Position numbers and translations under genes: made by a program. From Arthrobacter hankyongi (lineage in GTDB: Bacteria; Actinomycetota; Actinomycetes; Actinomycetales; Micrococcaceae), in the NCBI RefSeq assembly GCF_022012395.1, contig NZ_JAKLTQ010000008.1:124001-188000 (forward strand): a stretch of 64,000 bases of DNA, in the 5' to 3' direction. How positions within the stretch are numbered: the first letter of the stretch is position 1; every line of letters starts with the position of its first letter. The notes beneath the pieces were generated by a model, which made no database searches, was not told where the DNA came from, and worked only from the letters and a program-made list of their open reading frames with translations. This document shows, in pieces, positions 1-8,516 of this stretch.

Positions 1-198
1 AATACCCAGGATGTCGCAGGCACGCCAGGCGTCACGGGAATCCTCGATGGTGCAGCAGCCACGGCTGCCGGTGCGCAGCGTGCCGGGCATCCGGGAGAGC
101 GCCAGGTGGACGCCGACTACATCGTGGCCGGCGTCCACCGCGCGCGCGGCCGCCACGGCCGAATCCACGCCGCCGCTCATCGCTGCCAGTACCTTCAT
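1..198 (-). CDS. mnmA: tRNA-specific 2-thiouridylase MnmA, N-terminal fragment cut by the window edge
   Basis: Only the first 66 codons are present; the gene continues past the left edge. The ATG codon is the complement of 196-198. The protein begins [20 protein letters not shown], which carries the SGGVDS PP-loop that binds ATP in the MnmA/TrmU family. A second family signature, [11 protein letters not shown], follows near residues 47-57. MnmA installs 2-thiouridine at the wobble position of Lys, Glu and Gln tRNAs, taking sulfur from a cysteine desulfurase. Such an enzyme is encoded 48 bases upstream on the same strand, so the two are probably co-transcribed. The C-terminal half and the catalytic cysteine pair cannot be checked here. 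Confidence 0.93.
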   Translation of the reverse strand, partial: MKVLAAMSGGVDSAVAAARAVDAGHDVVGVHLALSRMPGTLRTGSRGCCTIEDSRDAWRACDILGI

Positions 199-246
199 CA
201 CCAAATCCTTGTGTTCTCGTTGTCGTTTTGCCGCGCCGGTGCCCGG

Positions 247-1470
247 CTACGGCTGCTGCGTGCCGGCAGTCTGGATGCTGGAGGCATGCCCGGCCATGCC
301 CGCTTTGCGGGCGCGGGCATAGGCCTCCGGCAAGGCGGCCACCAGTGCTTCAACGTCGGACTCGGTCGAAGTATGCCCGAGGCTGAAGCGCTGCGCCCCG
401 CGCGCCTGTTCCTCGGACAGGCCCATGGCCAGCAGCACGTGCGACGGACGCGGCACGCCCGCGGTGCAGGCCGACCCGGTGGATGACTCCACCCCCGCCA
501 GGTCCAGCAGGAACAGCAGCGAATCCCCCTCGCAGCCGGGGAAGGTGAAGTGCGCGTTGCCCGGCAGCCGCAGTCCGGCCAGCGAGGGATCCGGCGTGCC
601 CCGCAGCACCGCTTCCGGAATGGCGGCGGAGACGCCGGCGATCAGCCGCTCGCGCAGCCGGGCCAGCCGGGGACCCTCCTCGGGCAGGTTCGTGACGGCG
701 GCATCGGCCGCCGCCGCGAACGCCGCGATCGAGGGCGTATCCAAGGTGCCGGAGCGGACGTCCCGCTCCTGGCCGCCGCCGTGCAGCAGCGGCACCAGCT
801 TCACGGCGCGGCCCACCAACAGCGCGCCGACGCCGACCGGGCCGCCGATCTTGTGCCCGCTGATGGCCATCGTGTCCAGGCCGGAGGCGGCAAAGGAGAG
901 CGGCAGCGAGCCGAAGGCCTGCACGGCATCCGAATGCACCGGGATGCCGTATTCATGGGCCACCTGGACAATGTCCGCAACCGGCTGGACCGAGCCGACC
1001 TCGTTATTGGCCCACATCACGGTGACCAGGGCGACCGCCTCCGGATCGGCCTCGATCTCGGCGCGGATGTCGTCCACCGACACCACACCGTTCTCATCCA
1101 CCGGCAGCCAGCAGGCCTGGGCGTCCTCGTGGCGTTCCAGCCACTCGACGGTGTCCAGCACGGCATGGTGTTCCACCGGAGAACAGATGATCTTCCACCG
1201 CCGCGGATCCTGGTCCCGGCGCGACCAGTAGAGTCCCTTGACCGCCAGGTTGTCCGCCTCGGTTCCGCCGGAGGTGAAGACCACCTCCGAGGGATGGGCG
1301 CCGGCGGCGGCGGCGAGCACCTCGCGGGCCTCCTCGACGACCCGGCGGGCATGCCGGCCGGAGCCGTGCAGGGAGGAGGGGTTTCCGCAGCGGCTGAGTT
1401 CACGGGTGAGTGCGGCCAGGGCCTGCGCCGAAAGGGGCGTGGTCGCCGCGTGGTCAAGATACACGGGCAC
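247..1470 (-). CDS. Cysteine desulfurase (IscS/NifS family)
   Basis: This 407-aa PLP enzyme converts cysteine to alanine and passes persulfide sulfur to acceptors. It opens VYLDHAATTPLS, typical of the family. It has the TSGGTEADN cofactor-binding segment, the PLP lysine in SGHKIGGP, and the catalytic cysteine loop SSTGSACTAG with the mobile Cys. The GTG start matches the usual N-terminus. mnmA lies just downstream on the same strand, so a dedicated sulfur-donor role for tRNA thiolation is likely (inference). The nearby FAD gene is divergent across a 128-bp promoter region. No scaffold gene for iron-sulfur assembly is next to it, so it is not a classical isc or suf operon member. Confidence 0.93.
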   Translation of the reverse strand: MPVYLDHAATTPLSAQALAALTRELSRCGNPSSLHGSGRHARRVVEEAREVLAAAAGAHPSEVVFTSGGTEADNLAVKGLYWSRRDQDPRRWKIICSPVEHHAVLDTVEWLERHEDAQACWLPVDENGVVSVDDIRAEIEADPEAVALVTVMWANNEVGSVQPVADIVQVAHEYGIPVHSDAVQAFGSLPLSFAASGLDTMAISGHKIGGPVGVGALLVGRAVKLVPLLHGGGQERDVRSGTLDTPSIAAFAAAADAAVTNLPEEGPRLARLRERLIAGVSAAIPEAVLRGTPDPSLAGLRLPGNAHFTFPGCEGDSLLFLLDLAGVESSTGSACTAGVPRPSHVLLAMGLSEEQARGAQRFSLGHTSTESDVEALVAALPEAYARARKAGMAGHASSIQTAGTQQP

Positions 1471-1522
1471 GGTGCCATTTTACCGGCCGGAGCAACGAGG
1501 CACGAACCGGCCCCGGTTCCCG

Positions 1523-1551
1523 TTGACTTGCCCCCGGCCCGTTCCTATGGT
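1523..1551 (+). promoter_or_regulatory. Sigma-70-type promoter for the flavoprotein-folP-reductase operon
   Basis: TTGACT at 1523-1528, a 17-base spacer, then TATGGT at 1546-1551 make a good housekeeping-sigma promoter. Transcription would begin near 1558, about 40 bases before the ATG at 1599, which has an AAAGGAG ribosome site. It reads into the flavoprotein gene and the two genes overlapping it downstream. Confidence 0.6.
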
Positions 1552-1598
1552 CGGAGCAGGCCACCGGCGGTGGCGCCGTCCGGACAAAGGAGCACACC

Positions 1599-2822
1599 AT
1601 GAGCTCGAACCACATCATCATCGCCGGCGCCGGACTGGCCGGTGCGACCGCAGCCAAGACCCTGCGCGAGGAGGGCTTCGACGGCAAACTCACCCTGGTG
1701 GGCGCGGAAACCGAGTATCCGTACCTGCGCCCGCCGCTGTCCAAGGCCTTCCTGGCCGGGAAGGAGTCCGCGGAAGACGGCCAAATCCAGGCACCTGCCT
1801 GGTATGACGAACAGGACATCGACGTCAAGCTCGACGAAGCCGTGGACCGGATCGATGCCGCGGCGCACCGCGTGGTGCTCTCGCGCGGCGGCGCCCTGTC
1901 CTATTCCAAGCTGCTGGTCGCCACCGGCGCTTCTTCCCGCCGGTTGGACATCTCCGGTGCCGGGCTGGAGGGCGTGCATTACCTGCGGACCATCGACGAC
2001 AGCCGGGCCCTGCACAATGCCCTGGCCCGCGGCGACCGGCAGCTCGTCATCATCGGCATGGGCTGGATCGGGATGGAGGCTGCCGCCACCGCCCGCCAGC
2101 TGGGCAATGCCGTGACCGTGGTGGGGCCGGGCGAGGTGCCGCTGGCCAGCGCGCTCGGACCCCAGATCGGCTCGCTGTTCACCGCCAAGCACCGTGCCGA
2201 GGGCGTCGGCTTCCGTACCGGCCGCACCCCGGTGGAAATCGCCGCCGCCGGCGGCAAGGCTGCCGCCGTCGTGCTCGATGACGGCGAGCGTCTGGCCGCG
2301 GATTTGGTGCTGGTGGCCGTCGGGGCGGTGCCGAACACGGCGCTGGCGGAGGCCTCCGGCCTGGCCGTTTCACGCGGAATCGACACCGATGGCTCGCTGC
2401 TGACCTCCGCCGCGGATGTGTATGCCGCCGGCGACGTCGCCAATGCGTTCCATCCCGTTCTGGGCACCCGGCTGCGCAGCGAACACTGGGCCAATGCGAT
2501 CGCCCAGGGCACAACGGCGGCCAAGGCGATGCTCGGGCAGGACGCAGTCAATGACGACATCCCGTATTTCTATACGGACCAGTTCGACATCGGGATGGAG
2601 TACTCCGGTTTTTTCCCGTGGGCGACCAGCGTTCCGGTGATCCGCGGAAATCCGGAAAACATGGAGTTCATCGCCTTCTGGCTGCGGGATTCGAAGGTGG
2701 TCGCTGGTATGAATGTAAATGTCTGGGATGTGCAGGATGCCATCCAGGACCTGATCCGTTCCGCACGCCCTGTCAGCGTCGCGGAACTGTCCGATCCGGC
2801 CAAGGAGTTGACCAGCCTGTGA
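1599..2822 (+). CDS. FAD-dependent pyridine nucleotide oxidoreductase, ferredoxin/rubredoxin reductase type
   Basis: This 407-aa flavoprotein has an N-terminal FAD Rossmann motif (GAGLAGATAAKTLREEG, residues 9-25), a second NAD(P)H-binding motif (GMGWIGMEAAATARQLG, near 150), and the second FAD contact YAAGDVANAF near 275. A C-terminal reductase domain follows (YFYTDQFDIGMEYSGF). This layout is that of enzymes passing electrons from NAD(P)H to ferredoxin, rubredoxin or Rieske oxygenase partners. No ferredoxin or oxygenase gene is adjacent, so the partner is unknown. The ribosome site AAAGGAG precedes the ATG. Its TGA stop overlaps the GTG start of the folP-like gene by 4 bases, which suggests translational coupling. 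Confidence 0.9.
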   Translation: MSSNHIIIAGAGLAGATAAKTLREEGFDGKLTLVGAETEYPYLRPPLSKAFLAGKESAEDGQIQAPAWYDEQDIDVKLDEAVDRIDAAAHRVVLSRGGALSYSKLLVATGASSRRLDISGAGLEGVHYLRTIDDSRALHNALARGDRQLVIIGMGWIGMEAAATARQLGNAVTVVGPGEVPLASALGPQIGSLFTAKHRAEGVGFRTGRTPVEIAAAGGKAAAVVLDDGERLAADLVLVAVGAVPNTALAEASGLAVSRGIDTDGSLLTSAADVYAAGDVANAFHPVLGTRLRSEHWANAIAQGTTAAKAMLGQDAVNDDIPYFYTDQFDIGMEYSGFFPWATSVPVIRGNPENMEFIAFWLRDSKVVAGMNVNVWDVQDAIQDLIRSARPVSVAELSDPAKELTSL

Positions 2823-3766
2823 CAGTACCCGACGTCGCCGAAGGACCGCCGGGAGCCTTCCTGCCCGGAATGCTGCACCCGGTGCACGCCTTCGGAACGC
2901 GGACGATCGATTTCCGCCGGCAGGTCGCCCTGATGGCCATCATCAACCGGACGCCCGATTCCTTCTACGACGCCGGCAGGACCTTCGCCTACGACGCGGC
3001 CGTGGACACGGCGCTGCAGGCCGTGGCCGACGGCGCGGACTGGGTCGATATCGGCGGGGTACCGTTTGCGCCGGGACCGGAACTGCCCGCCGCCGAGGAG
3101 GCGGCACGGATCGTGCCGGTCATCGCGGCGATCCGGGCCGCCTCGGACGTCATCATCTCGGCGGACACGTTCCAGCCGGAGGTCGCCGAGGCGAGCATCC
3201 GGGCCGGGGCCAACGTCATCAACGACACCACCGGCCTGCGGAACAAGGACCTGGCCGCCGTGGTGGCAGCCGGCGGCGCCCATGTGGTCATCACCCATTC
3301 GCTGGCCGCGCCGCGCACGGCCTACCCGCGGCCGCAGTACCACGATGTGGTCAAGGAGGTGGCCGATTTCCTCGCCCGCAAGGTGGACCTGGCAGTGGAA
3401 CTGGGGATTCCTGCCGAAAAGATCATCATCGACCCGGGCCATGACCTGAACAAGAACACGCTGCATTCGCTGGAGCTCACCCGGCGGTTCGCCGAAATCG
3501 CGGGCCTGGGGTTCCCGGCACTGGCGGCTGTTTCCAACAAGGACTTCATCGGCGAAACACTGGCTGCGCCCAAGCAGGACCGGCTGGCCGGGTCCCTCGC
3601 CGCGGCGGTGATCTGCATCATGAACGGCGCCCGGATCGTCCGCATGCACAATGTCCCGGAGGCCAATGCCGCCGTCCGGCTGGCCGAGGCGGCGTTGGGC
3701 TGGCGGCCGCCTGCCTACCTGAAGCACAACATGGGCGACTTCAACCTCCCGGCCGGCCAGGGATGA
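2819..3766 (+). CDS. folP2: Dihydropteroate synthase homologue, FolP2-like
   Basis: This 315-aa TIM-barrel protein of the pterin-binding family has the signature MAIINRTPDSFYDAG and later IDPGHDLNKNTLHSL and SNKDFIGET. Canonical DHPS enzymes usually have a N-V-T-P-D-S-F-S-D motif and an S-R-K loop. The NRTPDSFYD and SNKD forms match mycobacterial FolP2 as I remember it, and M. leprae FolP2 is reported to lack DHPS activity. The protein may therefore not make dihydropteroate. I chose the GTG at 2819 because it overlaps the previous TGA (GTGA); a longer reading frame upstream would run inside the flavoprotein gene. Its own stop overlaps the reductase start by 4 bases (ATGA). Confidence 0.85.
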   Translation: MTVPDVAEGPPGAFLPGMLHPVHAFGTRTIDFRRQVALMAIINRTPDSFYDAGRTFAYDAAVDTALQAVADGADWVDIGGVPFAPGPELPAAEEAARIVPVIAAIRAASDVIISADTFQPEVAEASIRAGANVINDTTGLRNKDLAAVVAAGGAHVVITHSLAAPRTAYPRPQYHDVVKEVADFLARKVDLAVELGIPAEKIIIDPGHDLNKNTLHSLELTRRFAEIAGLGFPALAAVSNKDFIGETLAAPKQDRLAGSLAAAVICIMNGARIVRMHNVPEANAAVRLAEAALGWRPPAYLKHNMGDFNLPAGQG

Positions 3767-4539
3767 ACGGCTCCGCCGGGCTGCGGGCCATCAACCGCGT
3801 ATATCCGGACCCGGTCCGGGACGCCACCGACGCACAGCTGCTGGACTGGTACGCGGTTCCGGCCCGGGAGCAGCCGTGGGTCAGGTTCAATTTCGTTGCC
3901 AGCCTGGATGGAGCCGCCACCCATGAAGGCCGCGCCGGCGGGCTGGGCGACGCGGTGGACCAGCACGTCTTTATGCTGCTGCGGCGGCAGGCGGACGTCA
4001 TCCTGGTCGGTGCCGGAACCGTGCGGGCGGAGGGCTATGCCGGCCCGCTGCTGTCCGAAGCGGACTGCCGCTGGCGCCTGGCGAACGGCCTGCCGGCCCA
4101 TCCGGGCATCGCCGTCGTCTCCGGCTCGCTGGATCTGGACCCGGACGGGGCGTTCTTTGCCCAGGCTCCGGTCCGGCCGCTGCTGCTGACCACGGCCCGC
4201 GCCGACGCCGGACGGCGGCGGGCGCTGGCGCCGGTGGCCGACATCGTCGATGCCGGCACAGAGTCCGCCGAGCCTGCCTTGATGGTGGCGGCACTGGCTG
4301 CCCGCGGCCACCGCAGCATCCACAGCGAGGGCGGCCCCGTGCTGTTCGGCGCTTTCCAGGCCGCAGGGCTGGTGGACGAGCTGTGCCTGACCGTGTCGCC
4401 CGTGCTGGCCGGCGGGACCGGAAAGCGGATTGCCGACGCGGTGACCGAGCATCCGCTCCAGCAGCTGGAACTGGTGCATATCCTCGAATCCGGCGGCATG
4501 CTGCTGCTGCGCTACATAAAGGCCGGCCGCCGCGCCTGA
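3763..4539 (+). CDS. Pyrimidine reductase family protein (RibD C-terminal domain)
   Basis: This 258-aa stand-alone RibD-C/DHFR-like reductase has the signature SLDGAATHEGRAGGLGD near residue 45 and VILVGAGTVRAEGY near 80. Near the C-terminus are IHSEGGPVLFGAF and LVDELCLTVSPVLAGG, the usual NADPH-pocket and closing motifs. RibD-C enzymes reduce the ribosyl side chain of a pyrimidine intermediate in riboflavin synthesis. The deaminase half is absent and no rib genes are near. Overlap with the FolP2-like gene suggests that the two work on related pterin or pyrimidine compounds (inference). No substrate can be assigned. Confidence 0.85.
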   Translation: MNGSAGLRAINRVYPDPVRDATDAQLLDWYAVPAREQPWVRFNFVASLDGAATHEGRAGGLGDAVDQHVFMLLRRQADVILVGAGTVRAEGYAGPLLSEADCRWRLANGLPAHPGIAVVSGSLDLDPDGAFFAQAPVRPLLLTTARADAGRRRALAPVADIVDAGTESAEPALMVAALAARGHRSIHSEGGPVLFGAFQAAGLVDELCLTVSPVLAGGTGKRIADAVTEHPLQQLELVHILESGGMLLLRYIKAGRRA

Positions 4540-4630
4540 AGACGCCCGCCGGGGCGCGGAACGGGCGCGGCCGCGCAGACGTTGAATCAGGGCAGACCAA
4601 CGTTCCGTTTCCACTGAGAAAGGCATCTGT

Positions 4631-5566
4631 GTGACTCCCCCATCCCACTACGACATCCTGGGGGTGCCCACCAACGCCACCGAGCGGCAGATCAAGGCCG
4701 CCTACCGCCGGGCGGCCCGGGCCACGCACCCGGACCACGGCGGCGACGCCGCCCATTTCCGCGAGGTCACCCTGGCCTACGAGGTGCTCCGCGATCCGCA
4801 GGCCCGCCGGCAGTACGACCGCTCCTACGGCGCCTCCGGCCCGGCTCCCCGGGCCCCGGAGGCTTCCTCGCCCTCGGCCTCCTATACCGCGGGCCCGGCC
4901 TTCACCACCCGGGTCCGCCAGCCCGGGGACCGGGCGGACGCGGCGGCCGTGTACGTACCGTCCTACGACACCGCCGAGGCCTCCAGCACGGTCCCGTTCG
5001 AGGTGGCCCGGCAGCAGATCCACGGCGTGCCGCGCAAACGGGGCGTCTTCGGCGCCGCCTCCAGGCTGCAGCGCGAAGCCCGCACGGTCGCGCTGCTGTC
5101 CCAGCAAATCCTCACCAGCATGCCGTCGGCGCGGCTGGTCAACGGACTGCATTCACCCGGGGAACACGGCTACATCGACCATGCCCTGCTGGCGGGCTAC
5201 CGGTTGGCGCTGGTGGATTCGATGCTGCTGCCCAAGGGTATTTTCCGCTGGGACGGCTACACGCTGCACAAGGACGGCCGGGTGGTGGAACCGCCGCGGC
5301 TGGCACCGGCGGTCCGGCGGATGCAGGACCTCTTCCCGGAGCTCAATGTGCAGGGCTGGACAGTGATCCACAGCCCCGACGGCAACCTCCACGAACCCGT
5401 GGTGGACTATGCCCGCGGCTACGACCCCAGCGGGCAGAACCTGGTCCATGTGGTCAATGCCGCCCGGCTGGTGCGCGAGCTCAAGCAGTTCCTCGCCTCG
5501 GGCCCGGCTCCCAACACGGTGCACGTGCCGTCGCTGGCCCGGCTGCTCGCCGGCATGCACCGCTGA
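4631..5566 (+). CDS. J-domain protein with a NERD-like C-terminal region
   Basis: This 311-aa protein begins at a GTG preceded by AGAAAGG. Residues 5-65 form a DnaJ domain with YDILGVPTNATERQIKAAYR and the HPD motif in ATHPDHGGDAAHF, which stimulates Hsp70 ATPase activity. It has no Gly/Phe-rich or zinc-finger region, so it is not a full DnaJ. A linker rich in Pro, Ala and Ser follows. The last 130 residues include YIDHALLAGYRLALVDS and GIFRWDGYTLHKDG, whose pattern resembles NERD (nuclease-related) domains, though catalytic residues are not clear. It may target DnaK to a specific client. It sits between unrelated housekeeping genes. Confidence 0.8.
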   Translation: MTPPSHYDILGVPTNATERQIKAAYRRAARATHPDHGGDAAHFREVTLAYEVLRDPQARRQYDRSYGASGPAPRAPEASSPSASYTAGPAFTTRVRQPGDRADAAAVYVPSYDTAEASSTVPFEVARQQIHGVPRKRGVFGAASRLQREARTVALLSQQILTSMPSARLVNGLHSPGEHGYIDHALLAGYRLALVDSMLLPKGIFRWDGYTLHKDGRVVEPPRLAPAVRRMQDLFPELNVQGWTVIHSPDGNLHEPVVDYARGYDPSGQNLVHVVNAARLVRELKQFLASGPAPNTVHVPSLARLLAGMHR

Positions 5567-5598
5567 GGCCGGCCGGCGGCGGGCATAAGATGGAAGCC

Positions 5599-6072
5599 GT
5601 GTTCCGCATCCTCTTCTATACCCCCGAAATTCCCGGCAATACCGGCAACGCCATCCGGCTGGCCGCCGTTACCGGCGCCGAACTCCATCTGGTGGAGCCG
5701 CTGGGCTTCACCTTCGAGGACGCCAAACTGCGCCGGGCGGGACTGGACTACCATGACCTCGCCGTCGTCCACGTCCACCAAACCCTCGCAGACGCCTGGC
5801 AGGTGCTGCAGCCGGAAAACGTCTATGCCTTCACCTCGGAAGGGGAGCACTCCTATACGGACATCAGCTACGCTCCCGGCGACGTGCTGATGTTCGGGCC
5901 CGAATCCGTGGGCCTGCCCGAGGACGTCAAACAGGACGCGCATGTGACCGCGCGGGTCCGGCTGCCGATGCTGCCGTCGCTGCGGTCCCTGAACCTGGCC
6001 AATTCGGCCTCCATCGCCGTCTACGAGGCGTGGCGCCAGCACGGCTTCGCCGGGGCCCAACTGCGGGGCTGA
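5599..6072 (+). CDS. trmL: tRNA (cytidine(34)-2'-O)-methyltransferase TrmL
   Basis: This SPOUT-family methyltransferase of about 157 aa methylates the wobble-base ribose of tRNA-Leu in characterised relatives, using S-adenosylmethionine. It shows the family opening YTPEIPGNTGNAIRLAA, the middle motif LMFGPESVGLPEDV, and the C-terminal knot element RSLNLANSASIAVYEAW that closes over the cofactor. I prefer the GTG at 5599 because the family normally starts M-F-x-I; an ATG three codons upstream (5590) is possible. It is expressed separately from the J-domain gene, 32 bases upstream. Confidence 0.9.
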   Translation: MFRILFYTPEIPGNTGNAIRLAAVTGAELHLVEPLGFTFEDAKLRRAGLDYHDLAVVHVHQTLADAWQVLQPENVYAFTSEGEHSYTDISYAPGDVLMFGPESVGLPEDVKQDAHVTARVRLPMLPSLRSLNLANSASIAVYEAWRQHGFAGAQLRG

Positions 6073-6138
6073 TTCCAGCCGCGCCCGCAGCTTTCTCCTC
6101 CCCCACCGGAGCGCGCCACCACCGTATGCTGGGCATAT

Positions 6139-6726
6139 ATGGAAACGCCAGCAACACCGGACAGCAATGACGCACGACGCAGGGACCCCGACCCGACCGA
6201 GCAGGGACCGGACGCCGACGACAATTCCGTTCTACACGCGGACCAGCTCACCGCCGACGACGATGCCAGTGGAAAACGGCCGACGCCGCCGGCAGCCAAA
6301 TGGCTGCTGGCCGTCGTGGCCCTCATTGTCATCGTCGTTGGCGGAATCGTGCTCTTCCAGACCTTCGGCGGCCGGTCGGCCGAGGACGCAGTACGCCAGG
6401 CGCCTGATGTGGCCAGCACCTCGGTGCAGGCCTCAGCCGGCACCGCCACGGTCGAGGTCTCACGCAGCGAGGACGCCGCCGTCGTCACCTTCAAGAATCT
6501 GGCCGCCCCGGGCCGCACCGAGGTCTACCAGCTGTGGATGATTCCCGCGGACGGCTCCGCGCCCATCTCGGCCGGGATGCTCAGCAAGGAAAACATCGCC
6601 GGCAGCAAGCCGGTCGTGCTGGAAAAAATTGCCGGCAGCAAGGAAGCGGCTGTGACGCTGGAACCGCCCGGCGGCTCGCAGTCCCCCACCCCGCCCTTCG
6701 CACTGACCATCCCGCTGACCAACTGA
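6139..6726 (+). CDS. RskA C-terminal-domain membrane protein (anti-sigma factor-like, lacks the sigma-binding domain)
   Basis: This 195-aa protein has an acidic, polar N-terminus of about 54 residues. One membrane helix follows (WLLAVVALIVIVVGGIVLF, residues 55-73), then an extracytoplasmic region with the RskA-C signature VYQLWMIPADGSAPISAGML. In RskA-type anti-sigma factors this domain is the sensor outside the membrane. The cytoplasmic zinc anti-sigma domain (HxxxCxxC) that normally precedes it is missing, and no sigma-factor gene is near. It may therefore be an orphan sensor or have another role. It converges with the PIG-L gene. Confidence 0.75.
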   Translation: METPATPDSNDARRRDPDPTEQGPDADDNSVLHADQLTADDDASGKRPTPPAAKWLLAVVALIVIVVGGIVLFQTFGGRSAEDAVRQAPDVASTSVQASAGTATVEVSRSEDAAVVTFKNLAAPGRTEVYQLWMIPADGSAPISAGMLSKENIAGSKPVVLEKIAGSKEAAVTLEPPGGSQSPTPPFALTIPLTN

Positions 6727-6744
6727 CACCGCAGCAAGGTGCGC

Positions 6745-6773
6745 GGCGGGCGACTGGTTCCCGGCCGCCCGCC
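6745..6773. terminator. GC-rich hairpin between convergent genes
   Basis: GGCGGGCG (6745-6752) and CGCCCGCC (6766-6773) form an 8-bp perfect stem with a 13-base loop, between the ends of the RskA-C gene and the PIG-L gene. No clear T-run follows, so it is only a possible bidirectional terminator. Confidence 0.35.
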
Positions 6774-6784
6774 CCACGCCACGG

Positions 6785-7543
6785 TCAGAAGCCGGCGAAG
6801 GTAGCCGGCGTATTGATTCCGACCACGTGGAAGACCTCGGCACTGCGGCCCTCGCGCAGACCGCCGCGGGCCGCGTTGTCCTGCAGATTGCTCCGGACCG
6901 TGGCGTCCATCCGGTCCAGGTCCGGATGCTGGCTGGAGTGGATGCGGATCGCGGCCAGTTTGGCGTCGACATAGTCCGTCACGTCCACGAAGTGGTTGTC
7001 CCGTTCCCTCGGCCCGCCGTAGAACCACAGGTAGGGAACCTTGTAGGCGGCCAGCCCCGCCTCGGCCAGTTCCGGGTAGGCGTAGGGGTTCTCCACCGCC
7101 GGATAGACCGCCCGGGTGACCGCCTCGCCGCAGGCCAGATGGTCCGGGTGGCTCTTCTGGATCCGATCCCAGGCCCGCTCCGGATGCATGGCCATCACCA
7201 CGTCCGGACGGATCTCGCGGATCAGCCCCACCACCTGCTTGACCACCTCGTGGCTGGCTTCCAGGTAGCCGTCCCGCTGGCCGAGGTAGCGGATGTCCTC
7301 CACCCCGACGATGGCGGCGGCCGAGGCCTGCTCGCGCGCCCGCATCGCGGCGATGTCGGGGCGGTGCGACTCGTCGAAGCCGCCCGCGTCGCCGTCGGTC
7401 ATGATGCAGTACACCACCTTGACGCCGGCAGAGGTCCAGCGGGCAATGGTGCCGGCCGCGCCAAAGTCCACATCGTCCGGATGCGCCGCGAAGACCAGCA
7501 CCTGGCGGATGCCGGCTTCGGGCCTGAAACCGCCCTGTTCCAC
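6785..7543 (-). CDS. PIG-L family zinc-dependent deacetylase
   Basis: This 252-aa protein belongs to the LmbE/PIG-L family, which removes acetyl groups from N-acetylglucosamine-type substrates or acts as an amidase (MshB and Mca in mycothiol metabolism). The zinc motif AHPDDVDFGAAGT lies near residues 20-32, and the third ligand region is KSHPDHLACGEAV. I chose the GTG at 7543: GGAAGGG lies about 13 bases upstream, and a longer frame would run through the etfA C-terminus. It starts 7 bases after etfA stops, so it is probably in the etfBA operon. Its substrate is unknown; mycothiol-related work is possible in an actinobacterium. Confidence 0.87.
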   Translation of the reverse strand: MEQGGFRPEAGIRQVLVFAAHPDDVDFGAAGTIARWTSAGVKVVYCIMTDGDAGGFDESHRPDIAAMRAREQASAAAIVGVEDIRYLGQRDGYLEASHEVVKQVVGLIREIRPDVVMAMHPERAWDRIQKSHPDHLACGEAVTRAVYPAVENPYAYPELAEAGLAAYKVPYLWFYGGPRERDNHFVDVTDYVDAKLAAIRIHSSQHPDLDRMDATVRSNLQDNAARGGLREGRSAEVFHVVGINTPATFAGF

Positions 7544-7550
7544 GCCGGCC

Positions 7551-8504
7551 CTAGCCCTTCCGCTTCCTGATTTCCCCGGCGGCCTGCGGCAGCACCTGGA
7601 ACAGGTCCCCCACGACACCGAAATCCGCAATCTCGAAGACCGGGGAGTCGGCGTCCTTGTTCACCGCCACGATGACCTGGGCGGTCTGCATGCCGGCCTT
7701 CTGCTGGATGGCGCCGGAGATGCCAGCGGAAATGTACAGCTGCGGCGAAACCGTCTTGCCGGTCTGGCCAACCTGGGCGGAGTGGTCGATCCAGCCGGCA
7801 TCGGTGGCGGCACGCGACGCGCCGACCGCGCCGCCGAGGGCGTCGGCCAGCTCCTCGATTGGCCCGAAGTCGCCGTTCACGCCCCGCCCGCCTGCGACGA
7901 CCACCCGGGCTTCGCCCAGGTCCGGACGTCCGCTGGCCGGCTTGGCGCTGCGTTCGGTGACCCGGGCGGCGGGACCGGGCTCGCCGGGGTCCACCTCGAC
8001 GACGACCGGCATTCCGGTTCCGGTTCCGGCGGCCGCCTCGATTGAGTTGGCCTTGACCGTGATCAGCGGCGTACCGGTGGTGACCTTGGCGACCACCGTA
8101 TAGGCACCGGCGAGCACGCTCTTGGTCACCGACAGGTCCGGTGCCACCGCGATGGCGTCCGTGACCACGCCGGAGGAGAGCTTGATGCCCAGCCGGGCGG
8201 CGGTTTCCTTGCCTTCGTAACTGTTCTCCAGCAGCACCGCGGCCGGTGCCGCTTCGCGCACCACGTTGGCCAGGAAGGCCGCATTGGGTGCGACGAGGCT
8301 GTCCTCCAGCTGCGCCGCCGGCTGGTAGACGGTGGCGGCGCCATAGCCGGCCAGCTCGGCGAGCAGCGCCTCGTCCGGCGGGCTGCTGACGGCGGCGGCG
8401 GGCTCGCCCAACGTACCGGCCAGGGTGAGCAATTCGCGCTGCACCTTGTGCAGGGGGCCGTCGGGAGAGTCGATGAATACCAGGATCTTTGCGGTTCCAG
8501 CCAT
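7551..8504 (-). CDS. etfA: Electron transfer flavoprotein alpha subunit
   Basis: This is the FAD-binding subunit of ETF (317 aa), the carrier that takes electrons from acyl-CoA and other dehydrogenases to the quinone pool. The C-terminal FAD domain is clear: GRGVNGDFGPIEELADALGG, then GQTGKTVSPQLYISAGISGA and VNKDADSPVFEIADFGVVGD. There are two candidate ATGs. GGAGG lies only 2 bases from the first (8510) but 8 bases from the second (8504), so I start at MAGTAKILVFID. etfB lies immediately upstream (12-base gap), and the PIG-L gene follows. Confidence 0.94.
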   Translation of the reverse strand: MAGTAKILVFIDSPDGPLHKVQRELLTLAGTLGEPAAAVSSPPDEALLAELAGYGAATVYQPAAQLEDSLVAPNAAFLANVVREAAPAAVLLENSYEGKETAARLGIKLSSGVVTDAIAVAPDLSVTKSVLAGAYTVVAKVTTGTPLITVKANSIEAAAGTGTGMPVVVEVDPGEPGPAARVTERSAKPASGRPDLGEARVVVAGGRGVNGDFGPIEELADALGGAVGASRAATDAGWIDHSAQVGQTGKTVSPQLYISAGISGAIQQKAGMQTAQVIVAVNKDADSPVFEIADFGVVGDLFQVLPQAAGEIRKRKG

Positions 8505-8516
8505 GTCCATGTCCTC

